Source: Diprion similis (taxonomy: Eukaryota > Arthropoda > Insecta > Hymenoptera > Diprionidae). From it: a DNA stretch of 64,000 nucleotides. The stretch covers positions 8,308,001 through 8,372,000 of the forward strand of contig NC_060112.1 of NCBI RefSeq assembly GCF_021155765.1, read 5' to 3'. Shown piece after piece: positions 1-10,828 of the stretch (the stretch's first letter is position 1; the number at the start of each line of letters is the position of its first letter). A program made the position numbers and the translations under genes. Below the pieces are notes generated by a model. The model worked only from the letters and a program-made list of their open reading frames with translations. It was not told the origin of the DNA and searched no databases.

Positions 1-2196
1 ATTTCGAATATCAAATGCTAAGATATTGGACTATACGAGAAAAGGTTTTATAAGTAAAACTTGCAAATTTTTGCAATAATTAACTTGGTGGCTCTCATTA
101 CGGTGGTTCTGGTTCCCGTTTTTGACGGTCTTGACAGTTTTTCATTGGTTGTTCTTTTCTTTTGAGAGACGATTTGTCTCCGACTGTCTTTTGGACTGTT
201 TCCCTTTCCATTTGTTTAGTCAACAACAACATCACGGCTGTCAAAGCTGCAGTGCAGGGGCCAGAAGATTTTCGCTATCATGACCCTGGGATTGAGCCCT
301 TGCGAAAATCGTCCAAATGATCCATAAAACCAGACCCGCGCGTGCGACATACTAACCAAAACTAATTACAAAACACAAAAAAAAATCGAAACGCGGCACA
401 AAGGAAATAACACGTATACTCAACCTTTACAAATGCAATTTCAAGCACATCTAGCCCTCTACAACAGCTTCTGGAAATCTCATTACGATGGTGCTTACAA
501 GTGATGCCGTTCAGATAAATAGGTCACGCGTGTAACAAGACACTTGAAAAAAGGGAGGAAAATAGAATCTCACACTCATCCCGCCCTTCACTTCGATCAT
601 GAGGAAATTACAGACATTGCAAATTACGTATTGAAGGTATTGAACAGCGGCGTTTCCGTAGAAAATCGAATGTCTAGACGACGGTATGAATCAAACATCT
701 TAGCCCATTTTCTTCGCACGTTTCTTCTAATTAACGTTACATTTGCACAGAAATTATTTATATTTACTTATTCGTTTCTTTGACTTTTATCCATTTTCTA
801 AATACTTGCGTAAAATTCTGGAATTTTGCTATTCGCGTGTATTGTGACGTTCATTTTCTTTCTTTATACGCATAAGTCCGTTCTGATCAAACTTAGAATG
901 TGTTTTATCTGATTGTGATTGTGATTATTTCTTCTTAATGATATTTCTCCGCATTATAACCCCAGGAGTTGGGTGCCAATTGAATGAGTCAATATAAAAT
1001 TCGTTATTCAAAAATCTTGCCAATCTAGAGAAATGGTATCTCTGAAGGATTTCGACCTTATCTATAATGATTGTCAGGGCGGGGACCGGCTGAAACCGTC
1101 GCGCTAAATTGGTATTCGGGAAGAGGAAAGCACATAACGTTTTTCAGTACAGCCAGTGCCTGAAATCGGGAAAATAAGAAAAGGTCAGATACCAGTGATT
1201 GGCGAGTGATGATAGCATGTCGAATGCCCACGGATATCCATCGATCGATGATGTTAAATTGTGAAAAGACATTCCTTAATTACAGTTACTCATTTCGTTG
1301 TTGAATGGCTCCTAGACTACTGCGAAATAAATGAAAATGTGTTCTATAGACGACGTTCTAAGACAGTTTCGTCGTGTGCATATTTACTAAGCACTCCGTG
1401 TACCAATTTAGTCAACGTGCAGATCCATTTGAGGCTTAAAATGAGAATGTCACAGAAACCTGTCTTCAATGCTGTTTAATGCATCTTTTTGAGGTGACAG
1501 AATCAGTTTGTCTCATCAAAACAGTCCAAGAAGACGTACTTATGGCGTATATTTTCCTTGTCTCAAAGATCAGTTTTCTACACGTTCGTCTTCTGGGTAT
1601 AGTTTCAAAAAGGTATCAATCAAATTTCATGGTTTCTTCGTATTTTCATACGTTTGGATCTTATGCTCTTGGCTGTGATTTATCGTTGAACTTTCCCTAT
1701 AACTGATTTCAATTTTTCAAAATATCATAAATATTGCGGAAATAGTTGAGTGCTTTAGGATGCTGAAGAATGTGTTCAGCATGTATAATCGTGTCTCCAA
1801 ATATGACTACTCATTTGTCATATTTATATTCATTCCTTCCCAGTATAATGAATTCTTTTTCTCAAGAGTGGCGTTAATTATCACGAAAAAGTGTTTTAAA
1901 TTTAGTTGACCTAAAACGAAGTGAAAGCGCATATGATTTCAGAAGTTACTTGAATTAAAGTTATTTCTTTAGATTCATCTGAGGGTGTTAATCAATTATA
2001 GGTATGCGAATTTTGCTTGTACCCATGAATTTTTGAGAAGAATGCTCTGTTGATGGGATTGATAGGCTAAATAGTAGGTCCAAATCGTAAAAATCAAATA
2101 CTTATTGGAAACACGTTATTCATAATCGTGAGACTGTTATGATAATTTGATATATAATTCAATTTATTTTGCCATAAAGACTTATTGAAAGAGGTA
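1..2196. other. AT-rich non-coding stretch, no gene recognised
   Basis: No segment here gives a recognisable protein on either strand. The short open frames at 544-783, 1261-1479 and 1479-1706 lack domain-like sequence, and at least the first begins with TTG rather than ATG. Isolated GC-richer patches (about 230-340 and 1075-1200) could be regulatory or decayed repeats, but nothing specific supports either. Confidence 0.5.
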
Positions 2197-2214
2197 TTTT
2201 TTTTTTTTTTTTTT
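2197..2214. repeat. poly(T) run
   Basis: Eighteen consecutive T residues sit directly before the GC-rich block that starts at 2224. On the plus strand the run could act as a polypyrimidine tract before the CAG at 2221-2223. On the minus strand it could be the poly(A) tail of a retrocopied sequence, although no AATAAA precedes it in that direction. Confidence 0.8.
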
Positions 2215-2223
2215 CGGTAACAG

Positions 2224-2548
2224 AAACATCCAGGATATCCAGAGGGAAAGGATCGGTGTATTGCAGCAAAGGCGGCGGAGGGTGGACATTGTCCAACGGT
2301 CCCAAGATTGGCAGAACCATCTCTTCCACGCAGATCAATCTTTCGCTATCGACACCCGGTCGAACAATAATATCGGTGTGGCGGTCAGGCTTTATTGAAG
2401 GCAAGAGCGGCAGACAGGCAGCGTGTATGATCATTGAAGACCACCCCCCTCTGCCCACCAGACCGAGGCAAAATCCGCACCAAGATACCACCCAACGTTT
2501 TCTAAACCATCTGGTCCTGCCCAAACACAGGACCTCAAAATTTTCCAG
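2224..2548 (+). other. Exon-like GC-rich block, unidentified
   Basis: The block is bounded by an acceptor-like end (18 T, then CGGTAACAG) and a donor-like end (TTTTCCAG followed by GTGATT). One plus-strand frame is open through all 325 nt (107 codons from 2226, ending in phase 2). It has no clear ATG and no domain that I recognise. The minus strand also carries an open frame (2159-2524, 121 codons), so openness alone does not decide the strand. Base composition is clearly richer in GC than the flanks. It could be an internal exon of a lineage-specific gene, a 5' UTR exon of eIF5, a non-coding RNA exon, or a minus-strand retrocopy ending in the adjacent poly(T). Confidence 0.35.
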
Positions 2549-3570
2549 GTGATTTTTGTCATACTTTACTGTGTTTAGTGCACAGAAATTAAGTTTATTG
2601 AGAACATAAATCTCCCAATCTTTTATCTTTTGATTGAATGATAGTTCCCTTTTTAAAACTAGATACTCCTTTGTTACTCGAAAATCACAATACTTATTTT
2701 TCCACTGTTAAAATTTATTTATTTAATTAATCGCTTTTGAAGTATGCCACCTTTTCAAATATTGACTGTTTAATTTAAAGTCATGTTTTTTTGGAGTAGC
2801 CTTCTAACTACCAAACGATATTGAAACGATCAGAAATGAAAAAAAAGCCTACTCAAAACGGAATCTTCATCTCTTGCTTGGAAAATCATAATTGAATTAT
2901 AATCAGTATAGCCTCTCCATTAAATTCCTCGGTAGAATAATGTCATTGTTTTTTGAGGCTGAAAGTAGCGGATATTAGATATCAGACATTAGACACCTAA
3001 TTCAGACTGAGAAATCGCGGCAAATTTTTTCTGGATGAGGACATGTCTCATATGCTGCTTATCGTCTGTTAGCTTCAGTGGTCATCCTTGTTGCTGCAAT
3101 GTAATTGCTACTTCATTGGAAGATCGTATAACTTCGTCTGATCTTCTCTAACACTATAATTTCGTTGAAAATTGAATAATTTGTAATCATTTTCAGTAAT
3201 AGGCATCGGAAGCTTCAACCATTCAGGGAAACGTGACTGTCGTCACAAGGTATCGCGGCATACCGAACCGCAACAACGAAAAAAACCAGCCCTGACTTGA
3301 CACGTTGTTTGCTACCGGTAGGTAGCCACTGCCAGGCAAGGTCGTCACTGCTCAGCAATCAAACTGTTGCTCAAAACCGTCAAGATAAAATATAGAAGTT
3401 TGAGGACGTTACCAACCTGAACTCCAGAGACAAGGTATACGGCAAGAGCACAACGTAAAACAGTCACACAAGCTGCTTCTACGTTTCGCAAAAACGTCTC
3501 GTCAAAAGTTGTTACAGTTTGAACGAACTCATAAATTTGCGAGAAGTAGAAGGCGAAAATACCAGACACC
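2549..3570 (+). other. Upstream region of eIF5 with its 5' UTR
   Basis: AT-rich up to about 3200, then a GC-richer stretch (3200-3570) leading into the eIF5 start codon. This stretch is the likely promoter and 5' UTR. No TATA box is obvious, as is common for housekeeping genes. I could not define the transcription start or a 5' UTR intron. Confidence 0.4.
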
Positions 3571-5388
3571 ATGGGGAGTCTAAACGTCAATCGGGCTGTT
3601 AGCGATGCCTTTTATCGCTACAAAATGCCTCGGATCCAAGCCAAGGTAGAGGGCAAAGGCAATGGGATAAAAACCGTAATCGTGAACATGATAGAAGTCG
3701 CCAAAGCAATCGGGAGACCCCCAACATACCCAACGAAGTACTTTGGATGCGAACTTGGAGCTCAGACTCAATTTGATTTTAAAAATGAAAGATTCATCGT
3801 TAACGGATCTCATGATGCAACCAAACTTCAAGATCTTCTCGATGGATTCATCAGAAAGTACGTTTTGTGTCCGGCTTGTGACAATCCGGAAACTGAACTG
3901 CTTATCAGCGCTAAAAAGGGAACCATTTCTCAGGGATGCAAAGCCTGTGGTCATCACAACCTCCTTGAATTCAACCACAAACTGAATACATTTATATTGA
4001 AGAATCCACCAAGCCTGAACCCAGCAGCCACAGGAAGTTCTCTTACTGAAGGAAAGCGCGGCAAACGTTCTAAAAAAGCTAACGGTGATACTAACGGTGA
4101 TCGTTCAGGTTCCCCTGAAAATGAAAACAGTACTACGGATATAATAGTTGAAGCTCCGACTAAAATTGCTGTTGAAGATGAGTACGATCAGTGGGCAGTT
4201 GATGTCTCTGAAGAGGCAGTGCGAGCTCGGCAACAAGATTTAACAGACGGAGCAAAAGGCATGACTATCAGTGATGATCTCGAAAAAACCGAGAAAGAAC
4301 GAATGGACATTTTTTACGAGTTGGTCAAACGTCGACGTGATGCTGGCCAACTTGATAACCACAAAGAACTTGTTAGTGAGGCCGAGCGTCTTGAGATCAA
4401 ATCGAAAGCCCCTTTGGTTCTTGCTGAGCTATTGTTTGATCATGCTATTGCTATCCAAGTGAAAAAGCATCGCGTACTACTACTTCGTTTTACTCACGAC
4501 GATGCTAAAGCACAGAAGTATTTGTTAGGAGGCATAGAACAGGTCATCGCTCTCCACAAAGATTCGTTGATGCCAAAAGTTCCCGGAATTCTGAAGGTAA
4601 GAAGCGTCTATTTTTGAGGCCTTTTTTTTTACTCATTTTTTTCATTAATTAGTCTCAATAATTTATCCACAAGACGAAAAAAAGCTTAGCTTTTTTCAAT
4701 AGGCACAACCTGACGAATGCAATTTGGAGTAGTTCGGTTTAGCTCTTTAGGTGTTTCAATAAAGGAGACATGGGACACCCTGTATATGTATTAATTTGTG
4801 ACAAAATACGTAATAAACTTTTTAATTTCTTGGCTATTGCATAATGCTGCATTATTTGTTGTTCAGCTTTTCTACGACTCTGATATATTGGAAGAAAAAG
4901 CTTTACTCGAGTGGGCAAGCAAAGTTAGCAAGAAGTATGTTTCCAAAGACTTGGCCCAAGAAATTCATGACAAAGCAGCTCCATTCCTAACGTGGTTGAA
5001 AGAAGCTGAAGAAGAAGACTCGGATTCCCAGGAAGAAGATGATGATCTTGAGGTAGGCACCTAGGAACTAGTTTTATGCTGATTTCTTCAACTAGTAAAA
5101 TCAGTGATAGCCAAGTCATGAATACTTTACATTTTAAACACTAATGAAATGGTGTTCAATAAGGTTGAATGAAAATATCGTTGAACAGAAACTCTAAACA
5201 AATAGAATCTTTTGTATTAAGATTAAATTTTTTGAATAAAGACTGTATGTTCATTTATGTTTCAGATCGAATACGATGATAGAGCCAAGCAACCACTGAA
5301 ACAACAGCAGCAGCAGCAACAGCAGCCCACCAAGAAACCTGTTATTGATGACTCAGAAGAAGACGATGTTGACATTGATGCAATTTAA
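3571..5388 (+). CDS. eIF5: Eukaryotic translation initiation factor 5 (eIF5)
   Basis: Three coding exons: 3571-4596, 4867-5052 and 5266-5388, giving 444 residues (human about 431). All introns are GT-AG and phase 0. eIF5 is the GTPase-activating protein for eIF2 in the 43S/48S complex in the cytoplasm, and it triggers GTP hydrolysis at start-codon recognition. The N-terminal eIF2B/eIF5 domain begins with the conserved run NVNRAVSDAFYRYKMPRIQ, and Arg15 corresponds to the known GAP arginine finger. A C-x2-C...C-x2-C zinc ribbon lies near residues 100-128 (LCPACDNPE, GCKACGHH). The C-terminal W2/HEAT domain includes WASKVSKKYVSKDLAQEI, followed by an acidic tail ending DVDIDAI, as in other animals. 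The ATG at 3571 fits the family N-terminus. A run of eight glutamines, not in the human protein, sits in the last exon just before the acidic tail. Confidence 0.96.
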
Positions 5389-5585
5389 AGAGTACGGAAA
5401 TTTGTTGATTGAACAAAAAAAAGTATGCCTAGAACAGGGAAGTTGTCTTAGCACAATGTCAGTTTATATTAGAATTTCTTACTTTACTGTACTAGTATTC
5501 ACACCACAGTTTACATCGCGCATACTTTGCTTAAATAATTACCTTCAATGAGAATCAATTCGTAACAATTTCTCAAGTTATTCCA

Positions 5586-5591
5586 AATAAA
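5586..5591 (+). terminator. Poly(A) signal of eIF5
   Basis: AATAAA about 200 nt after the eIF5 stop codon, the first canonical hexamer downstream on the plus strand. It is a plausible mRNA 3' end, but the cleavage site is not visible from sequence. Confidence 0.5.
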
Positions 5592-6473
5592 AATTTTCTT
5601 TGGCCTAAATATATTAGCAGTAAACTCTGCTTGAGGATATTTCAATTTGTTGCAATTTTTAATTGCATTTTATGGAATATATTATACTAAAAAAAAATGT
5701 TGACCACCAAATAGTTCAAATTTTGAAGTAATTCTAATTTATTATCAATGGTTCTATGATATTTCGTTCTCAATTTAATATTGCTATTATTCATTTCGAT
5801 CGTATTTTACCGTTGTCAAATAATAATTAATATCCACTCCCGTAATGTATCAATAGTTACATCCGTTAAGACGAAGTTGGCCTGCTGAGAACGTTCGTTA
5901 TTGTACATCAATTTCCTATTCTGATGATAATTATTCAAATAAACGTTTATCGCAATTGAATCCGTCTACGTTAGCATTGAGTAATCACGTTCTTCTAAAG
6001 AGCGTGCAAGCAATCAAATAGCGTATCGAAACCGCGTTAATTTCGTAACGTTTTTTGCATACGAGATTACTCTTTCTTAATTGACTTCCTAATACGCAGT
6101 GGATTTTTGTAATTTGTTCCCGACTAATGACCTTTACGAATGTATTCTGCATCACGCAGTGCTTCCGTGATGCTAATTGCGACAGAGTACCGTGTAATCG
6201 GGTGACCAAGCACATCAAAAATTAGTCCCAAAAACTTATTTCGTGACTGAGGGTGCTATTAAATCAGGAACACGAAAAACAAAACGGTTTGGAAACGACC
6301 ACGAGATGGTAGGTACTAGGTAGCCGATCCAAATATCCTTACATTTTTCGCTGCTACGGACATGGTGTAAGGAAATGGTAAGGAAACAAGGTATGCTCTT
6401 GCGCATCTGCTGCCGCTCGGTCATTGAGAATGTGCTCGCACATGATGTCATTTAAATTTACCCATAATTGTCG

Positions 6474-6501
6474 TGACGTCATGGGCGGGCTATCATGTGA
6501 C
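6474..6501. promoter_or_regulatory. CRE palindrome with nearby E-box-like site
   Basis: TGACGTCA (6474-6481), a full cAMP-response-element palindrome for CREB/ATF factors, is followed 11 bp later by TCATGTGAC (6493-6501), which resembles a bHLH-zip (MITF/USF) site. Both lie in a GC-richer island between eIF5 and ZNF622. The motif matches are direct. A regulatory role, and for which gene, is inference. Confidence 0.35.
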
Positions 6502-6619
6502 TGATACTGCGCGTCTCCGTTTAGAGCACACCTTGTTCGTGTTTCTATACCTATATCATAGCTACAGAGCATTACGTGTAGTACAGCCTCATGGAGCAAG
6601 AATTAGCACAGAAGACGTC

Positions 6620-6632
6620 GGGGGGGGGGGGG
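6620..6632. repeat. G13 homopolymer
   Basis: Thirteen consecutive G residues in otherwise AT-rich DNA. Such runs are slippage-prone and may be miscounted in an assembly. Confidence 0.85.
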
Positions 6633-8257
6633 TAATACTACTGATCGCAGCGACGCATGTGGTGGCGAGTGAAAAGAATAGTGGTGCTCGTAAAGGGGAC
6701 ACACGGTCCCATTGAAATGTCTATGCATTGAAATCGTGACAGCCGCCGTGTGAACGTACTCTTATGTCGATTCGTGAAAGAAACAGACAATGCCCGCTTG
6801 AATTTCCTTCTCTCTCACTTTGGCAGTATAGGGAATACGCATGCCATCATTTTTCAGAAAATGGTCAATGAATTTAATTGTGAGCACTAAACGAAATCTT
6901 TTTAGCAATTAGTTCGTACTCTCTTTAAGTCTATGGTCCTTACACCAGAAAACTTGAGTCAAACGAGCTGCCTAAATTTTTTTGAAATTAATAATCTTGG
7001 ATATTTTCAAGGTGAAAAGGGTTAAAAAAAACTTGAGTCATAAACAATAACCAATTAATAAACTTGTTCCAAGTTTTTAGCAGCATGAGTTGTTTGTGGC
7101 TTCATTTCATTCCGTAACTGCCGTAACTGCCATGTGAGCTTATGACGTTTCTAACCTCTACTCGTTTTCAAGCTACGTTCGATTATAAATTTTACACGTG
7201 CTCCAAGTAACACCACGGAGCTCTGTGGCAACTTTTTAACCAATCACGATCGTTGTATAAAGAAAGCGCTCCGATTATTGTCTGCTAGCTGACTGAAAAG
7301 CCATAATTGAACGAGCTTTCATTCTGCTTTTAGTAAGTCAGCACAAGTCTCGAAGAGGATTGTACATATGCAAGTGTCGCAACGTGATTGATTTGTTGGT
7401 AATTGTTCGAGTGTCCATCGTGGTCCGTCGCAAGAGATAATCAATACTATTCTGGTAATAATCTTGGCAATTGAAATTTTTCAATTTTGATTAGCATGAT
7501 CAGTTTCTAACACGCGATTTAAAAACTAAATTAGTCGCACCTGACGAAATCCTAACCTAATCTAATTTATGCCTAACTATATGAAAACTATAAGTAATTT
7601 TAATTTGAAAGCTAATTTCTGACATTATTCCATTGCAATAATTGGGTGCAAAAAGCTGTTCAATCACGGGTATCACGTTATCAGACAATTTGATATTTCA
7701 TTTGCCTTTTGGTTATTCAACGATCATGTTTTGCATACTAATAGATCCTTCACTAAATTTTATTCGTTGCTTATGCTCGGAATGGTCAATACTGTCCTGT
7801 ACTGTCCAGTATAGTTCAAGGCATTTGACATCATTTGTTAATAATCTAAAGGCTGATATAAAATTGTCCACTCTTTCATTCCAAGATGTTCACAATAAAG
7901 AAATGGATTTTACGACGGGGCAATTTGTATTTCAAAGGGAACCTACATATGGAACATTCCATACAATTTAGACGCGCCAAATCTTTGCTTTGCTGTGTAC
8001 ATTTACTCTGTATTGCTAATAATTGCAGCAAATGTTTCAATATAGTAACACCAGGTTACTATTAAAAAATTTATATGGCTTGTGTTGCATGTAGGTAAAA
8101 AAAAGTAGATATTCTGCTAGAAACAAAGAAGTCAATTGTTCATGGAAGTCTGTTCGAAATCTTGTCAGTATATGGCTGTATGTGTAAATAAATATTAGAT
8201 TAATTCGATCCTCTTTGATTTCAGAAAGCAACTGTGCTGAGGAAACATATAGACATT

Positions 8258-9397
8258 ATGAATACACCATACACATGCATTACCTGTCGTGTGGCATTCA
8301 GGGATCTTGATATTCAAAGACAGCATTATAAGTCCGATTGGCACAGGTATAACTTGAAGCGGAAAGTTGCTGACTTGCCGCCAGTAACATCGGATGAGTT
8401 TCAGAGAAGGGTGATTGCACAGCGAGGAAAAGAGGAACAATCTTACAACTGCAAAGCCTGCAGAAAAAGTTTTAACACAAAAAATCAGTTTGAGAATCAT
8501 GCGATATCAAAAAAACACAAAGAAAAAGCCTTATCTTTCCATGATGAGGATGTTCTTGAAGCCACTACATTAGAAGCATCGAAAAATGGCGAAAATTTAT
8601 CAGCTAAAAATAACTGCCGACCAAATTCTCGCTTCAAAAATCCTCCTGAAACCCTCGAAGACATGGAAATTGATTCAGAAGTCGAATCTATAGATTCGGA
8701 CGAATGGATAGAAGATACTGAAAATCCGGTTGAAAATAATGACTGTCTTTTCTGTAGTCATCACAGCAGGTCCTTTGTCCGTAATCTTAAACACATGACC
8801 GAAGCTCATTCTTTCTTCTTACCTGATCCTGAATACTGCACGAACCCCAGAGGATTGCTGATATATCTTGGTGAGAAAGTTTATGCAGGGTACATGTGCC
8901 TTTGGTGCAATAACTCTGGTAAAGCATTCCAAAGTGCGGAGGCAGCCAGAACTCACATGCTGGACAAAGGACACTGCAAGATGCTCCACGAAGGAGAAGC
9001 TCTGGCAGAGTACGCAGACTTCTATGACTACTCTTCGAGTTATCCTGATGAAGGGCACGAAAATCCAGATGAAGAGGTCCAAATTCCAGAAATTGATGAT
9101 ACCGATTATCAATTAGTGCTCCCATCTGGAGCCACTATTGGACACAGATCTCTAATGCGGTATTATAAACAGAGTTTGGATCCAAATAGAGCACTAGCTC
9201 TGCCAAAAAGAGATAAATTGCGAGCAGTTTTAACACAATATAGAGCTCTGGGGTGGACTGATACACAGAAGGAAGCTGCGATCAAGAAAGCTAGGGATAT
9301 AAGATACATGCAAAAAGTTCAAGCTAGATACTCGACACAGCTACAATTTAAAGCGAATAAATTGCAGAAACATTTCAGGCAACAAGTCAATTTCTAG
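8258..9397 (+). CDS. ZNF622: ZNF622/REI1-type 60S ribosomal biogenesis factor
   Basis: Single coding exon, 379 residues. The ATG at 8258 places the first zinc-finger cysteine at residue 7, as in the family; the in-frame GTG at 8234 lies in the likely 5' UTR and was not used. The protein belongs to the cytoplasmic REI1/Reh1/ZNF622 family, which helps release and recycle the Arx1/Alb1 export factors from pre-60S subunits. Visible C2H2 fingers: C7-C10-H23-H29; C65-C68-H81-H87; C163-C166 with H179/H184; and CLWC near 214-217 with a following HM...GHCK. An acidic stretch (about 131-162) separates fingers 2 and 3, as in homologues. The C-terminus holds the family block LVLPSGATIGHRSLMRYY and ends in a basic helix. 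An acceptor-like CAG ending at 8224 implies a spliced non-coding first exon upstream, which I cannot place. Confidence 0.93.
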   Translation: MNTPYTCITCRVAFRDLDIQRQHYKSDWHRYNLKRKVADLPPVTSDEFQRRVIAQRGKEEQSYNCKACRKSFNTKNQFENHAISKKHKEKALSFHDEDVLEATTLEASKNGENLSAKNNCRPNSRFKNPPETLEDMEIDSEVESIDSDEWIEDTENPVENNDCLFCSHHSRSFVRNLKHMTEAHSFFLPDPEYCTNPRGLLIYLGEKVYAGYMCLWCNNSGKAFQSAEAARTHMLDKGHCKMLHEGEALAEYADFYDYSSSYPDEGHENPDEEVQIPEIDDTDYQLVLPSGATIGHRSLMRYYKQSLDPNRALALPKRDKLRAVLTQYRALGWTDTQKEAAIKKARDIRYMQKVQARYSTQLQFKANKLQKHFRQQVNF

Positions 9398-9437
9398 GTG
9401 GTAATTGTTGCGTTACTGATCACAGTAATTATATATC

Positions 9438-9443
9438 AATAAA
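9438..9443 (+). terminator. Poly(A) signal of ZNF622
   Basis: AATAAA 41 nt after the stop codon. The position is close but usable, and no better signal lies nearby. Confidence 0.55.
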
Positions 9444-10671
9444 CAGTCTCAACAGGAACTATTATCGAAAACGGTAACTTTTTTCTTCACCTCACTTTTG
9501 AGATGAAATATTATCGCCCCTTCTTGTTCAAATTACTTTAAGTTTTTTCCGAACGTTTTTGTTTCCCCACGTAAACTATCGACGATCATCTTTGTGCCTT
9601 TCATTTAAAATTAACGATATTGAAAGATGTTAAAATCATTGTTATACAGTTCAGTTCAGATGCTGGCATTCACATTTGAGCACTTGTAAATTGAGGTCGA
9701 ACGTTGCAGTTCTAAATACACTTCATTACACCGAGTGTATGTTTAGAACAACATTCATATTCTATTTACCTGATTTAAATTATTGTGTTGACCTGTAGAA
9801 CTTTACAAAGTTCCTACGACATCATTGTAATATGAATTCTTTGATGCATATGATAGTTGAGGAAATAAATGAATGCTGTGACATGGATTATAGTAAAATT
9901 GAGGATTTATTCTGTTGACACCCTTAAAAAATAACATTCATATGTAATATTATTTGTATTAGTTTTAGTTGTTCTATCTTTCTGGAATACTTCTTAACAA
10001 CGAAAATATTATTCAATCATATTTATACTTTAGTAACATCATCCCCCAGGGATGTGGACCCGTTTCTCAACAATAAATTTTATGAGGTAAATCTGTGCTT
10101 CAACTTCTATAAAAAAATATCAATAGAATACAATATTGGCCGCAGGTTCAATATTTTTGCAATCTAAATCGTGAGCTTCCACTCTTTGGTATTTTACCAA
10201 CACCCTACATTACTTGTAGCGAAATTTTTTAATTCCGTTTCAACTTATTTATGTATATAAGGGCACCAATGTTCTCAGGTGACAAATTATTTCGTAAACT
10301 CTAGACTTTCATCAGTGTGTGAAATCATTGTCACATTCTTAAAAAAATTTTAACACTTATTTAACGTTATTCTTGTTTGTTATACTTCACGACAAGTCAT
10401 ACAACAATTTTCTTTTCTTTTTTCTAAACACGTTTGTAACAGTATAATTGTGTAATACACACAAACATTTGTATATATATATACTTTCAAAACATTCATG
10501 GTTTATCATTGATTAAGGAAAGTTCCTTTAGAACACAGACACATGAACAATATCTATACATATATATAATATATGATAATTGGTATTTTCGTATTCAACA
10601 ATTCCAGCTTGACTTTTCATTTTTTCAAGTATTCAGTTTCACGTATGTATACGATTAAATATAAGAAAGCT
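9444..10671. other. AT-rich spacer between convergent ZNF622 and N-acetyltransferase genes
   Basis: No coding segment or RNA gene is recognisable. Short TA-rich dinucleotide runs occur around 10470-10580. Confidence 0.5.
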
Positions 10672-10677
10672 TTTATT
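10672..10677 (-). terminator. Poly(A) signal of the N-acetyltransferase gene
   Basis: TTTATT on the plus strand reads AATAAA on the minus strand, about 150 nt past the stop codon at 10829. Confidence 0.5.
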
Positions 10678-10828
10678 GTCACGTTCAAAAAGACGAAACG
10701 TATACATATATGTATACATGTAGATCATATCTACTTATGTGTATAGTGTAAATATATGTTCATTTTTAAACTATATCATTTCATCTTTTGTGCGTTGGTC
10801 TGAATACAACATGTATAATCATGTACGC

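Larger units (their letters stand above)
5592..8224. other. Intergenic region between eIF5 and ZNF622
   Basis: No protein-coding gene is recognisable. 5600-6200 is AT-rich. 6230-6800 is GC-richer and holds a palindromic CRE-type site and a G run. 7100-7450 is another GC-richer patch and may hold the start of ZNF622 transcription, since an acceptor-like end (TTTGATTTCAG, last base 8224) suggests a 5' UTR intron. The 109-codon open frame at 7642-7971 starts with TTG, lies in that putative intron and resembles nothing known. Confidence 0.45.

Noticed and set aside
2159-2524. 121-codon minus-strand frame over the GC-rich block
   Set aside because: The C-terminus runs into the T tract as poly-lysine and a non-specific tail. 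No domain is seen, and the plus strand has the better splice-site pair. Not called as a gene.
4750-4795. GGGACACCCTGTATATG in the first eIF5 intron as a transposon end
   Set aside because: It resembles ends of some insect repeats, but no second end or inverted partner is visible nearby.
7642-7971. 109-codon plus-strand frame upstream of ZNF622
   Set aside because: Starts at TTG, lies in a likely 5' UTR intron, and resembles no known protein.
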